Source: Limisphaerales bacterium
Lineage (GTDB): Bacteria > Verrucomicrobiota > Verrucomicrobiia > Limisphaerales > AAA164-E04
Direction of reading: 5' to 3'
Length of the DNA: 64,000 bases
Assembly (NCBI GenBank): GCA_024761205.1
Contig: JAMASS010000019.1
Span: 1 to 64,000, forward strand
Shown: one piece after another, positions 52,731 to 62,953 of the stretch
Position numbering within the stretch: position 1 is the stretch's first letter
Layout: each line of letters opens with the position of its first letter
Made by a program: the position numbers and the translations under genes
Notes under the pieces: generated by a model
Database searches by the model: none
What the model was told of the DNA's origin: nothing
What the model saw: only the letters and a program-made list of their open reading frames with translations

Positions 52731-54728
52731 CTATTTTGGTTGGTGGGAGAGACCTAGGTGGGTACGGACCAAGGAGCGAATCTCACTGACGAGTGCCCGA
52801 TCTCGGATTAGGTCCGCAAAGCGAAACTGAGGTAGACCGCTTTGCTGTTTGCCGAGAAATTCGCCAGGGCCACGAAGTTTCATGTCGTGTTCCGCAATAG
52901 CAAATCCGTCCCGGGTGGATTCTAGGATCTTGAGGCGTTTCTGCGCCGCTTCATTTTTCTCATGCGAAACGAGAATGCATTGCGAGTCGTGACGACCACG
53001 GCCAATTCGACCGCGGATCTGGTGAAGCTGGGCGAGCCCGAATCTCTCGGCGTTTTCGATAAGCATGACCGTTGCGTTGGCTACGTCCACACCTACTTCA
53101 ATGACGGTCGTCGACACTAGCACTTGGATTTGATTGGCCCGGAAGTCGGCCATCACCTGGGCGGCTTCGTCGCGAGGTAGCTGTCCGTGAATCCAGTGAG
53201 CCGTGAATGGGGCGATTTGTTCTTTGATTTTATCGAGTTCCGATTGGAGGGATTTGATATCGTCGTCTTCCGTTCCTTCGATTCTCGGATAAACCACATA
53301 GATCTGCCGGCCTTCCTCGAGTTTTTGTCGGACGAATTTCCAGATGCGGTCCAGTCGATTGGTGTGCCTCACATAGGTCTTGATATCGCCGCGGTGACGC
53401 GGCAATTCGTCGATGACAGAATGTTCGAGATCGCCGTAGACGGTGAGGCCAAGCGATCTTGGGATCGGCGTGGCTGTCATTGTTAAAAGGTGTGGGTAAT
53501 GCCCTTTTTTGAGCAGCCGGTCTCGCTGGCTGACACCGAAGCGGTGCTGTTCGTCAATGATGACAAGTCCGAGCTGGTTGGGTTGGTAGTTGTCTTCCAG
53601 TAGCGCGTGCGTGCCGATTGTTAGGCCCGGTTCCGAATCGTGCGCCGGTGGTTTCGTATTACCGGTAAGGAGGCCGAGATTGATGGACAGCGGACCGAAC
53701 CACCTTTCAAATGTATGGAAATGTTGTTTTGCTAGGAGTTCGGTTGGGGCCATGAGGGCTGCGTCATAGCCGCTTTCGATGACTATGACAGCAGCCATGG
53801 CGGCGACGGCTGTTTTACCGGAGCCCACATCGCCTTGGAGGAGGCGGCGCATTGGGCTCGGACGGTTGAGATCGTGGCGGATCTCTTTCATCACCCTCAG
53901 TTGCGCTTTGGTGAGGGTGAAGGGCAGCTGTTTCAGGAATGGCTGAATCAATTGGTTGCTGTTTTCACATGGTGGCGCTTTGGCCTTTTGTGTGAAACGT
54001 AAGCGGCGGGTTTGGAGCTTCAACTGAAAGGTGAGGAGTTCCTCCTGTGAAAAGTATTCGCGCGCGGCGATTGTTTGCGCCATCTCTTGAGGGAAGTGAA
54101 GTTGCTGGACGGCTTCACGACGATTGAGCGAGGAGGAAAATGGAATGCCGAGGTCAAGATCGGTGATGTGATGGCCATACTTTTCAAGTGTGTTCCAGAT
54201 AAAGTCCCTTAGCCAACGTTGGTGGAGCCCTTTCGTAAGAGGATAGATGGGCACAATGCGGTTTAGATGAACGGTGATATCTTCCGCCTCGTCGATCAAT
54301 TCGGTCTCGGGCTGATCAACGGTGACTTTTTTCGAAATTGAAGGCTTACCGTAGACTAGGAGTTCCATGTTGGCCTGAAACTGTTGGGCAAGGTACGGCT
54401 GGTTCCACCAGCGGCAGATCAACTCACCGGTTTCATCGCCAAGCAAGACTTCAACGAGTGAGAGTCGGCGGCGGTGAGTTTTTTTCAGTGAAACGGATTG
54501 AACAGTTCCTCTGAAGACCGTCGGCAAGTCGGGAATGGCCTCGTTGATGCGGGAAAATCTCCGGCGGTCCTCATAGCGCTTTGGTCGGTGAAGCAGTAGA
54601 TCCTCCAACGTATGGAGCTTTAGTTTTTGGAATTGTTCTGCGCGTTGAGAGCCGACGACTCCGGGGAGGGCAGATAGAGGGATTGCAGTGGGTGCGTCAG
54701 CGAGAGTGTCGTTCGCTGCCTCATTCAT
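52731..54728 (-). CDS. recG: ATP-dependent DNA helicase RecG
   Basis: About 665 residues from ATG at 54728 (MNEAANDTLADAPTAIPLSA); an earlier frame start would overlap the upstream gene. An N-terminal wedge/OB region is followed by SF2 motifs: LLQGDVGSGKTAVAAMAAVI (Walker A), LVIIDEQHRFGVSQRDRLL (DEQH), TMTATPIPRSLGLTVYGDLE, and QIRGRIGRGRHDSQC (motif VI). RecG remodels stalled replication forks and Holliday junctions. It starts 19 bp after the stop of the isomerase-like gene, so the two are likely co-transcribed. Confidence 0.95.
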   Translation of the reverse strand: MNEAANDTLADAPTAIPLSALPGVVGSQRAEQFQKLKLHTLEDLLLHRPKRYEDRRRFSRINEAIPDLPTVFRGTVQSVSLKKTHRRRLSLVEVLLGDETGELICRWWNQPYLAQQFQANMELLVYGKPSISKKVTVDQPETELIDEAEDITVHLNRIVPIYPLTKGLHQRWLRDFIWNTLEKYGHHITDLDLGIPFSSSLNRREAVQQLHFPQEMAQTIAAREYFSQEELLTFQLKLQTRRLRFTQKAKAPPCENSNQLIQPFLKQLPFTLTKAQLRVMKEIRHDLNRPSPMRRLLQGDVGSGKTAVAAMAAVIVIESGYDAALMAPTELLAKQHFHTFERWFGPLSINLGLLTGNTKPPAHDSEPGLTIGTHALLEDNYQPNQLGLVIIDEQHRFGVSQRDRLLKKGHYPHLLTMTATPIPRSLGLTVYGDLEHSVIDELPRHRGDIKTYVRHTNRLDRIWKFVRQKLEEGRQIYVVYPRIEGTEDDDIKSLQSELDKIKEQIAPFTAHWIHGQLPRDEAAQVMADFRANQIQVLVSTTVIEVGVDVANATVMLIENAERFGLAQLHQIRGRIGRGRHDSQCILVSHEKNEAAQKRLKILESTRDGFAIAEHDMKLRGPGEFLGKQQSGLPQFRFADLIRDRALVSEIRSLVRTHLGLSHQPK

Positions 54729-54747
54729 CAATCGTGACGTGGCCTTT

Positions 54748-55752
54748 TTAGGCGGAGTGGAATGCCTTTCGAAGCATTGCGATGCTTTTGGGAACCGCAA
54801 TACTTGCAGGTTCCTTGCCTTCCATCTCGAGCGAGACATAGCCGGAATAGTTGACACGCTTCAAGATTCGGGCGATGCGAACATAGTCGAGATCGAGCGT
54901 GTACCATTCACCTCCGCCGCAATACGTTTTTGCCTGAACAAAGATGGTCTGTGGCGCGATGGCTTCCAGTTTGGTGTAGGGGTCTTCAAGAAAGTTTCCA
55001 GTGTCCATGAGCACGCCCAGCCAGGGAGATTCGATTGCGTTCACAATTCGCAGCAGACCTTCTGGCGTTCTGGTTAGTCCCCAGTGGTTCTCTAGTGCCA
55101 GGGCGACGCCGAGCTCTTCCGCTTTGGGAAGACAGCGTTCGATGGAATCGCTGCACCACTGAAACCCTTCATCTTTGGTATGGCCGGGGAGGATCGGTTC
55201 CTCGCCGCGCGCGGCCATGAGATCGTCAAAGGATCGAATCGTGTTCCACCGCCCTGAGTTGAGCCGGATGCAGGGGATGCCCATTTCGTGAGCCAATTCC
55301 ATGCAGTGGATTGTGTGATCGATATTCTTCTGACGGACCTTGGGGTCGGGGTCAACAAAATCTTGGTGAATCGACAGAGCGATGAGATCAACGCCATTGA
55401 AGAAGGCTTCCCGTTTGAGTCCTTGGAGGTAGCTGAGCGTTTCATTCGCCATTTGTCGGTGGAGGATATCGACACCCTCCACGCCGAGATCGGCAGCATG
55501 GTGGATGACTTGCTCGATGGGATATTTCTCCGTTCTGAAGTGCCAGTAGGAATAGGTGGAGATGCCCAGTTTGAGCGAATCTCTTGATGCGGTTTGGCGG
55601 GGAGTTGAGACACAGCCTACGGTTGTCGCTGCAGTTGCTGTGGCGGCTGCGGCGAGAAACTTGCGGCGAGAGAGTGGGCGACTGTGCATAGGCGGACGAG
55701 TTTTGGGAGAGGAATCAGCCATTGAGTCGGGATTTTGAGATGTGTCGTTCAT
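54748..55752 (-). CDS. Tat-exported sugar-phosphate isomerase/epimerase-like protein
   Basis: 334 residues. A twin-arginine signal RPLSRRKFLAAAATATAATT and a Cys at VGCVST (possible lipoprotein) precede a TIM-barrel domain of the AP-endonuclease-2/xylose-isomerase-like group: LKLGISTYSYWHFRTEKYPI, ALENHWGLTRTPEGLLRIV, GVLMDTGNFLEDP, and SGYVSLEMEGKEP. Metal-binding Glu/His/Asp residues of the barrel (E in ALEN, H in NHW, D in MDTGN) are conserved. Such secreted isomerase-like proteins are common in Verrucomicrobiota; substrate unknown. The protein is expected outside the cytoplasm. Confidence 0.85.
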   Translation of the reverse strand: MNDTSQNPDSMADSSPKTRPPMHSRPLSRRKFLAAAATATAATTVGCVSTPRQTASRDSLKLGISTYSYWHFRTEKYPIEQVIHHAADLGVEGVDILHRQMANETLSYLQGLKREAFFNGVDLIALSIHQDFVDPDPKVRQKNIDHTIHCMELAHEMGIPCIRLNSGRWNTIRSFDDLMAARGEEPILPGHTKDEGFQWCSDSIERCLPKAEELGVALALENHWGLTRTPEGLLRIVNAIESPWLGVLMDTGNFLEDPYTKLEAIAPQTIFVQAKTYCGGGEWYTLDLDYVRIARILKRVNYSGYVSLEMEGKEPASIAVPKSIAMLRKAFHSA

Positions 55753-55843
55753 GCCATTGAGGATTGGATTTGTTAAGTCGGGAGCTCAGGATATAGCAGG
55801 TTTTATCTGCGGTGACGAGACTTAGTGAGAAAATAGTTGCTAG

Positions 55844-55887
55844 GTGAAAGCAGTGAAAAATCACCGCATTCCAGGAGTGCCATCGCC
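55844..55887 (+). repeat. REP-like palindromic repeat, family A
   Basis: AAAGCAGTGAAAAATCACCG followed by CATTCCAGGAGTGCC, closest to the copy at 4306. The surrounding 55753-56296 gap has no gene. Confidence 0.55.
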
Positions 55888-56296
55888 CGATAATTAGAAA
55901 AGGTGAGATGCCGGCAGGCACTGCCAGCCATCCGAAACGTCGGGGAGGGATGGGGTGGGTTTACGGTTTTTCTCCGCTTTGGATTTTCGTAGATCCAAAT
56001 TTGCCCGAGAGAACTGCTTAAGAGAAAAGACGAGCGGGCCTTGATGCACACACGGTTTCTATTCAACATCAAGACCCGCCACCTCCTCACTCAAGGAGGT
56101 AGGTATTCATTAGCTAGATTCGGACCAAACTCTCGGGTATTGATAAAAACAGAAGGCGGTTGGGATTTTAGTCCCAGTTTTTTGGATCAGGAGCTGAAGT
56201 CTCTACCGATTTCGCCGGAACGATCAAAATAAATGCTGGCTCGGATCTGCCTATTTCGAACACAGTGGCGTGCGTGGTACGACGGTTCCGATTTTG

Positions 56297-56533
56297 ATGA
56301 AGGCGAAGATTACGATTACTCCGAAGAAGGCTGTTCTGGATCCTCAGGGAAAAGCGGTGAAGAACGCACTGGAGCACTTGGGTTATGGGGGAGTCAGCAA
56401 TGTGCGAGTGGGCAAATACCTGGAATTGGAGGTGGAGGCGGACAGCCCTGAGCTCCGGACCAAGGTGGATGAGGCTTGCTATCGTTTCCTGAGCAATCCT
56501 GTGATCGAAGATTACGAAGTTGAATTTGAGTGA
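56297..56533 (+). CDS. purS: Phosphoribosylformylglycinamidine synthase subunit PurS
   Basis: 78 residues from ATG at 56297 (MKAKITITPKKAVLDPQGKA), the usual PurS length. Contains AVKNALEHLGYGGVSNVRVG and KYLELEVEADSP. PurS bridges PurQ and PurL in formylglycinamide ribonucleotide amidotransferase. The first gene of purSQL here; 47 bp to purQ. Confidence 0.92.
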   Translation: MKAKITITPKKAVLDPQGKAVKNALEHLGYGGVSNVRVGKYLELEVEADSPELRTKVDEACYRFLSNPVIEDYEVEFE

Positions 56534-56580
56534 ATTCGGCTTTTGTAAGCTTTGATTGATCGTTTTCCTCCGAATAGCTC

Positions 56581-57282
56581 ATGAAATTTTCCGTCCTTCA
56601 GTTTCCTGGCTCTAATAGCGATCAGGATTGCGTCCATGCGGTTCGGACCTTGGGGCATGAGGCTCGTTATCTCTGGCACAAGGAATCTGCGGTATCCGAC
56701 TGTGACGCCGTTTTGGTGCCGGGAGGATTCTCCTACGGTGATTATCTGCGGGCCGGGGCGATTGCTCAATTCAGTCCTATCATGCCAGCGGTCGTTGATT
56801 TCGCCCAATCTGGCGGTCTGGTTCTCGGGATCTGCAACGGGTTTCAAATCCTCTGTGAAGTGGGTTTGTTGCCGGGAGCGCTGGTGCGGAATCAGGGGCT
56901 GACCTTCCGTTGCGAGCATGTTTATCTCCGCACCGCCAACCGAGAGACCCCTTTCACACGAGCAACACCCGTTGAAACTCAAATACGAGTGCCGATCGCC
57001 CACGGCGAGGGGTGCTTTGTGGTGGAAGAGACCACCCTGGAGCAGGTTGAGTCCAATGGCCAGATCCTATGGCAATACTGTGATGCCGGCGGGAATGTTA
57101 CCGACGCTGCCAATCCGAACGGATCCCTCCGAAACATCGCTGGCGTGTGCAACGACAAGCTGAATGTCGCCGGTCTGATGCCTCATCCCGAACGAGCCTG
57201 CGAGGCGGTTATTGGCAGCGAGGAGGGGAAATGGATACTGAAGAGTATGATTGAAGCGCTCAAAGAGAGAAATGACGGTTGA
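56581..57282 (+). CDS. purQ: Phosphoribosylformylglycinamidine synthase subunit PurQ (glutaminase)
   Basis: 233 residues of the class I glutamine amidotransferase type. FPGSNSDQDCVHAVRTLGHE, VLVPGGFSYGDYLRAG, GLVLGICNGFQILCEVG (nucleophile Cys in GICNG), and GLMPHPERACE (catalytic His/Glu) are seen. It supplies ammonia to PurL for FGAR amidation. 33 bp from purL. Confidence 0.95.
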   Translation: MKFSVLQFPGSNSDQDCVHAVRTLGHEARYLWHKESAVSDCDAVLVPGGFSYGDYLRAGAIAQFSPIMPAVVDFAQSGGLVLGICNGFQILCEVGLLPGALVRNQGLTFRCEHVYLRTANRETPFTRATPVETQIRVPIAHGEGCFVVEETTLEQVESNGQILWQYCDAGGNVTDAANPNGSLRNIAGVCNDKLNVAGLMPHPERACEAVIGSEEGKWILKSMIEALKERNDG

Positions 57283-57315
57283 TCGGTAACATGGATTTGC
57301 AACCACATCCCATTC

Positions 57316-59628
57316 ATGGTAGAGCCTGAAATCACTGCGGATATAATCAAGAATCATGGCTTGACCGAAGAGGAGTTTGAGCGAATCAAGCAACGGCTCG
57401 GTCGGTCGCCAAATTATACAGAGCTCGGAGTTTTCTCCGTGATGTGGAGCGAACATTGCTCCTACAAAAATACGCGTCCGCTCCTCAAACAATTTCCCAC
57501 CAAATCGAAGAGTGTGCTGGTTGGGGCAGGGGAGGAAAATGCGGGCATTCTGGACATTGGCGATGGATTAGCCGTGGCCTTCAAAATCGAATCGCACAAT
57601 CATCCCAGCGCCGTCGAACCCTTTCAAGGCGCGGCGACTGGCGTTGGTGGGATTTTGCGGGATATTTTTACCATGGGCGCCCGCCCGATCTGCGCAGCCA
57701 ATTCCTTGCGGTTCGGCCCTTTGAGTTCTCCCGAGGTGCAGCGATTGCTTAAAGGAGTCGTCGCCGGTATCGGTCACTACGGGAACTGTTTCGGGGTGCC
57801 GATGGTTGCCGGTGAGGTTTATTTTGATCCGTCATATGAGGGCAATCCTTTGGTCAATGCCTTTGCGCTTGGGGTGCTGCGCCACGCTCAGATTGCGCGC
57901 GGTGCGGCGAAGGGGATTGGGAATCCGGTCTTCTACGTGGGACCGGCGACTGGCCGGGACGGTCTAGCGGGTGCCGCCTTTGCGTCTCAGGATCTGACCG
58001 AGGAATCCGCTGAGCAACAACGAGGAGCGGTGCAGGTAGGCGATCCGTTTATGGAGAAACTTCTGCTTGAGGCGTGTTTGGAGCTGTTGGGCACTGGCGC
58101 GGTAGCCGGAATTCAGGACATGGGCGCCGCTGGCTTGACTTGCTCCGCTTGTGAGACAGCCGCTCGTGGGGGCACGGGGATCGAGATCAATCTCAACAAA
58201 GTGCCTCAGCGGGCGCCCAACATGACCCCCTGCGAAATCATGCTGAGTGAGTCTCAGGAGCGAATGTTGATCATCGTTCACAAGGGGCGCGAAGCAGAGG
58301 TGAAACGAATTTTTGACAAGTGGGATCTTCCCTGGGCAGAGATCGGGTTCGTTACGGATACCGGTCGCATGGTCGTCCGCCATGAGGGTGAGGTGGTCGT
58401 CGATCTGCCGGCTCGGGAACTGACCGATGAGGCGCCGATTTATCATCGCGACAGTCGGCGGCCGGCCTATCTCGACGAATATCAACAGCTTACCCTGGAT
58501 CAGGTCCCGTTCAGTGAGGGACCACAGGAGGCCCTTCTGAGACTGTTAGCTTGGCCGACTATTGCATCAAAGAACTGGGTCTACCGGCAATATGACTACA
58601 CGGTGCGTAGCAGCACCGTGCTCTTCCCTGGTTCGGATGCGGCGGTGGTGCGCGTGAAAGAAGATTCGTTGCCGGAGATCTCGAAGGGTTCCAAGGGAGA
58701 CGAGTTCTTTGTAGAGAAATATCTGGCCCTTACGGTCGATTGCAATGCAACTTATGTGTATTTAGATCCTTATGAAGGAGGACGCTTGGCGGTGGCGGAG
58801 TCGGCTAGAAATCTTGCTTGTTCTGGCGCTCTGCCTTTGGGAGTGACGAACAACTTGAATTATGGAAATCCCCATGATCCGGAGTTGTTCTGGCAGCTGA
58901 AGGAATCGGTTCGAGGGATTGCCGAGGCGTGTGCCTTTTTCGACACGCCGGTAACGGGCGGGAATGTCAGTCTCTACAATCAGAACCCGAATGGTGCGAT
59001 CGATCCGACGCCGGTCATCGCCATGGTGGGGCAGATCGAGGATGAAGACTTTATTACGAGCCAGTGGTTCAAGGAGGAGGGCGACGTCATTGTGCTGTTG
59101 GGGAATCCGGTCGACATTCAGGACCCGCTGCTCGGTTTGGGTGGTTCGGCTTATCTCCAAGTCATTGAGGGGCGGAAAACGGGACATCCCCCGAGGGTCG
59201 ATTTCGCCCGGGAAAAGCAACTGGCCGATGCGCTACGCGGTTGGATTGGGTCGGGAGTTATCAAGAGCGCCCATGATTGTAGCGAGGGTGGGCTCGCGGT
59301 GGCATTGAGTGAATGTTGTGTTTCTCGCGATGTGGCCCGACAAACTCCCAGTTTGGTGGGAGCGGGGATCCGGCTGGAAGCACAGCCGGATATTTGCGCG
59401 GAGGCGATGCTTTTTGGTGAATCGCAGTCCAGAATCATTGTGACGGTCAGTAAGGCATTTCTGCCGAAGGTGATCGGGCAAGCTGAAATCCTCAAAATTC
59501 CGGTTGCGGAAATTGGGGTGGTTGGCGGCGATCGATTATGTATTCAGTACGGGACGTCGGATTTTTCGTGGAAATTGGACGAATTATATGATGCCTGGTG
59601 GTCGGCTCTCAAACGCCAACTAGCGTAG
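57316..59628 (+). CDS. purL: Phosphoribosylformylglycinamidine synthase subunit PurL
   Basis: 770 residues. ATP-binding AIR-synthase-fold halves: [60 protein letters not shown], and [20 protein letters not shown] in the first half; [20 protein letters not shown] and [16 protein letters not shown] in the second. Forms FGAM from FGAR with ATP and ammonia; acts with PurS and PurQ encoded directly upstream. Confidence 0.96.
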   Translation: MVEPEITADIIKNHGLTEEEFERIKQRLGRSPNYTELGVFSVMWSEHCSYKNTRPLLKQFPTKSKSVLVGAGEENAGILDIGDGLAVAFKIESHNHPSAVEPFQGAATGVGGILRDIFTMGARPICAANSLRFGPLSSPEVQRLLKGVVAGIGHYGNCFGVPMVAGEVYFDPSYEGNPLVNAFALGVLRHAQIARGAAKGIGNPVFYVGPATGRDGLAGAAFASQDLTEESAEQQRGAVQVGDPFMEKLLLEACLELLGTGAVAGIQDMGAAGLTCSACETAARGGTGIEINLNKVPQRAPNMTPCEIMLSESQERMLIIVHKGREAEVKRIFDKWDLPWAEIGFVTDTGRMVVRHEGEVVVDLPARELTDEAPIYHRDSRRPAYLDEYQQLTLDQVPFSEGPQEALLRLLAWPTIASKNWVYRQYDYTVRSSTVLFPGSDAAVVRVKEDSLPEISKGSKGDEFFVEKYLALTVDCNATYVYLDPYEGGRLAVAESARNLACSGALPLGVTNNLNYGNPHDPELFWQLKESVRGIAEACAFFDTPVTGGNVSLYNQNPNGAIDPTPVIAMVGQIEDEDFITSQWFKEEGDVIVLLGNPVDIQDPLLGLGGSAYLQVIEGRKTGHPPRVDFAREKQLADALRGWIGSGVIKSAHDCSEGGLAVALSECCVSRDVARQTPSLVGAGIRLEAQPDICAEAMLFGESQSRIIVTVSKAFLPKVIGQAEILKIPVAEIGVVGGDRLCIQYGTSDFSWKLDELYDAWWSALKRQLA

Positions 59629-59899
59629 CACACTTGGCTGTGGACTCGGGACATAAGGGGACTGTGCCATGAGGACCCCGCGGCAGTCCTCAAGAAGGCA
59701 CAAATTGTTGCTTCCCTTTAGAATTCAAGATAACGTCTTGGCCTTGGTCATTTCCAACGACGAGAACGAAGGAAAAGAGGCGCTCAGTCCACGGAGTGCT
59801 TCCACGAGGTGGTCATCGCATCTTTCGACACTCGGGTTCTTGCTCTTTCTTCCACAAACCAAACTGACCTGCCGAATCTGATACCGTGAGATTCAACTA

Positions 59900-61360
59900 A
59901 TGCAAGATTACCCCAAGCACTATTGTGGCGTTTTCGGTATTTACGGGCATCCCCAAGCGGCTGAATTGGCCTACTACGGTCTTTACGCCTTGCAGCATCG
60001 GGGCCAGGAGAGTGCGGGAATCGTTTCCTGTGAGGAAGGTGAGTTTTTTCATCGGCGTGCGATGGGACTCGTGCCTCAGGTTTTCAGGCCCGATGATTTG
60101 GAGCGGCTCAAAGGGAGTATGGCTATTGGGCATACTCGTTATTCTACCACGGGTTCTTCATTGGCGAGTAATGCCCAGCCGATCATCGTTGACTGCAATC
60201 GCGGCAAAATCGCCATTGCACACAACGGCAATCTGACCAACGCGGCCCAGTTACGGGACGAGTTGGAAGCGAAGGGCAATATTTTCCAAACTACGGTTGA
60301 TAGTGAAATCATTCTGCATCTTTTGGCCCAACCCGTCGATCCAGGGTGTCGCAATAGTCTGGTAGAGACCGGTCGTCGTATCAAAGGCGCTTATTCCCTC
60401 GTGATCATGACACCGGAGGAGTTGATCGGAGTGCGCGATCCACACGGGTTTCGTCCTTTGTCGATTGGGAAGGTAGATGGTGCCCACGTGTTGTCTAGTG
60501 AAACCTGCGCCTTTGATTTGATCCACGCCAAGTTCGTTAGGGATGTCAAGCCCGGGGAGATCGTAATCATCGACAAGAATGGTCTAAGAAGTATTGACGC
60601 TTTTCCTTTGCATCGTCACCGCGCGCTGTGCGTGTTTGAATTTGTCTACTTTGCCCGACCGGACAGCAATCTTGCCGGTCGCAATGTCTACGACGCCCGA
60701 GTGAAGATGGGACGGCAACTAGCCCGGGAACACCCGATCGAGGCGGATATGGTCGTGCCCGTGCCTGACAGCGGAAACTATGCGGCGCTGGGTTACTCAC
60801 TTGAATCCGGGATTCCGTTCCAGATGGCCTTTGTTCGGAACCACTATGTGGGGCGCAGTTTCTTGCAACCGTCTCAGTTAATTCGGGACTTTAATGTTCG
60901 GGTGAAGCTGAATTTGGTTTCCGATTTGGTTCGGGGAAAACGGGTAGTCACTGTGGATGACTCCATTGTTCGCGGGACGACTAGTAAAGCCCGCGTTAAC
61001 AATTTGAAAGAGGCGGGAGCAAAGGAGGTTCATGTATTGGTCAGCTGCCCGCCGCACATGCACCCCTGTGTCTATGGCATCGATTTTCCCGATCGTTCCA
61101 AACTCATGGCGGCGAATTCCACGAACGAACAGATCTGTAAGTATTTGAACGCTGATTCCCTGGCGTACCTTTCTCAGGAAGGTATGGTCGGCGCCACCGG
61201 GCTGCCGGCTCAGTCCTTTTGCACCGCCTGTTACGATGGCAATTATCCGGTACCCTACGATCCCGCTGTAGACAAGCACATCATGGAACGGCGCCGAAGT
61301 GAGGTTCAGAGTCTGGGGCAGGTCGTTACTGAAGAAGAGCGGCAATCACATTTTATATAA
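59900..61360 (+). CDS. purF: Amidophosphoribosyltransferase
   Basis: 486 residues. It catalyses the first committed step of purine synthesis (PRPP to phosphoribosylamine). N-terminal nucleophile Cys at residue 9 after a short propeptide (MQDYPKHY-CGVFGIYGH). Glutaminase segments ALQHRGQESAGIVSCEEG and IGHTRYSTTGSS; PRPP-binding VVTVDDSIVRGTTSKARV; Fe-S-associated Cys in FCTACYDGNYP near the C-terminus. Separate from purSQL by 271 bp without an intervening gene, same strand. Confidence 0.96.
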   Translation: MQDYPKHYCGVFGIYGHPQAAELAYYGLYALQHRGQESAGIVSCEEGEFFHRRAMGLVPQVFRPDDLERLKGSMAIGHTRYSTTGSSLASNAQPIIVDCNRGKIAIAHNGNLTNAAQLRDELEAKGNIFQTTVDSEIILHLLAQPVDPGCRNSLVETGRRIKGAYSLVIMTPEELIGVRDPHGFRPLSIGKVDGAHVLSSETCAFDLIHAKFVRDVKPGEIVIIDKNGLRSIDAFPLHRHRALCVFEFVYFARPDSNLAGRNVYDARVKMGRQLAREHPIEADMVVPVPDSGNYAALGYSLESGIPFQMAFVRNHYVGRSFLQPSQLIRDFNVRVKLNLVSDLVRGKRVVTVDDSIVRGTTSKARVNNLKEAGAKEVHVLVSCPPHMHPCVYGIDFPDRSKLMAANSTNEQICKYLNADSLAYLSQEGMVGATGLPAQSFCTACYDGNYPVPYDPAVDKHIMERRRSEVQSLGQVVTEEERQSHFI

Positions 61361-61949
61361 ATGACGAAGGTGGGGCAGGCTAGCCGAATCTAAAGCGGAC
61401 ACCCAGTCTCTTCAGTTAAAGTGAAGCTGCTATTGGCGACAACGTGATTGGATTGATCTGGGGGCAGTGGGTAAGAAGCGGTATTTAGCTTGGCGACAAT
61501 TCAATCAGTGCTGAGATACGCCCGTTCGTGAACGGATGCGGATATGGGAACTCTCTTTGAGGAATCCGAGCATCTATAAGCGTGGGTTTACCTTTCAGGG
61601 TGCTGATCGACTAATATTGGTTGCAGTTATTTTTACTATAGCATGGGTAGTCTTTTTCTTGCTCGACCGCCCTTATATAGGGTGCGGGTTATGTTGAGGA
61701 AGATTTGCGCCTGTTGTTCATTCCTTTTTCACTAGCATTTCACAGAATTTTGTGAGAAATGTTAAAAAATAGGAAGGGTTGGCGCGCTTGAACCTTATAG
61801 GGAGGGGTGATGCGGTTTCTTACACATTGAGTCGGTGAAGAAGTGCCGGGAGCTCAGCAAAGTTGAAGTTCTCGATGACGGATACTAAGAGATGCTACTT
61901 TCTTTTCTTGGCCCTTGTTGCCGCTATCGCGTTCCATATAGGGTATCGC
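61361..61949 (+). other. Gene-free region after purF
   Basis: No gene supported; low coding content and AT-rich segments near 61600-61760. No strong terminator was identified. Confidence 0.4.
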
Positions 61950-62590
61950 TCAGTGTTCGCTCAAGAGGAGAGACCTAAGGATAGGTAGGTGTCTGGAGGT
62001 CCAATGCGGCGGATAGAGGAAAGAGTGATGATTGCGGTTGCGTTTGATGAACGAGATTGCTTTGTCTGTGTATCGACGGGTCAATTCTGCAGGGGCTACT
62101 GAACGCTTGACGATTTCCTCATTGGGCAATAAAGAAACGCCGCCCGTTTCTTGAAAATAAACGGTTTGGACCGGATCAAGGTTGTGAAGCAACCCAAGGT
62201 ATTCATGGGATCCCTGGTTTCGAGGGAGAAAGGGCTTGTGAAATTCGAGATGTCACATTTTGCCGATGCAAGCGGTCCGATAACCTTCTTGCTGAACCCA
62301 TGTCGCAAGCCCGACGCGGCGAGTAGCATCCGGGTTAAAAGACCCGCATGTGAGGGGTTAACGAATCGGTGCTTGCGGCATAATAATAGTCCGTGAGTCG
62401 GATACCTTGGCTGGCTAGGTCGTCGATGCGAAGTGTCTTGACTTCCGACGTACCATGATATCCGAGGTCGTAGTAACCCTGGTCGTCGACCAGGAGGAAC
62501 ACAATATTCGGGGAGCTGGTTTGTTAGGCTGGGGCATTGAGCAAGAGGCAACAGAGGTGCAGAGCGTGGTTAGCTTGGTTTTCATCGTGA
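61950..62590 (-). pseudogene. Sulfatase N-terminal fossil
   Basis: On the minus strand one frame reads SPNIVFLLVDDQGYYDLGYH followed by LRIDDLASQGIRLTDYYYAA, the sulfatase metal-binding and substrate regions. The active-site C/S-x-P-x-R is not found intact (SLTPHMR appears instead). Another frame continues NLDPVQTVYFQETGGVSLLP and ELTRRYTDKAISFIKRNRNH. Stops and frameshifts interrupt throughout, and the C-terminal half is missing. The region 62591-62953 has no gene I can support. Confidence 0.7.
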
Positions 62591-62953
62591 CTTGAACTGC
62601 GTTTCCCCAAAATTGTTGAGGAATGATTTCTTGGGTTCGGTTCTTAATCAATGTGAAAGATATTGGTAATGAGTTTTGCCTTCGGGCTGTTGCCGGGATT
62701 TGAGGGCATGGGGGCTGGCAAAGAGTCCGCCAGCGTTGGCAGACTTCGGTTTGGGTGATGGCCTCCCGGTGGGCTTCGCTCTCGATTTCGGCGTGGGCAA
62801 AGAGCTGGTTGGTTTTTCGATGAAGAAAGATGGAGTAGTTGTGGACTCCGTGCTCCTTGAAAGTTTGCTCAGGGTCGGGCCAGATGGGATTGTGGCGTTT
62901 GATCTATTGTTCGTGAGAGTGCGGATAGAGGGCTATAACGAAAGCTTTGCGGA

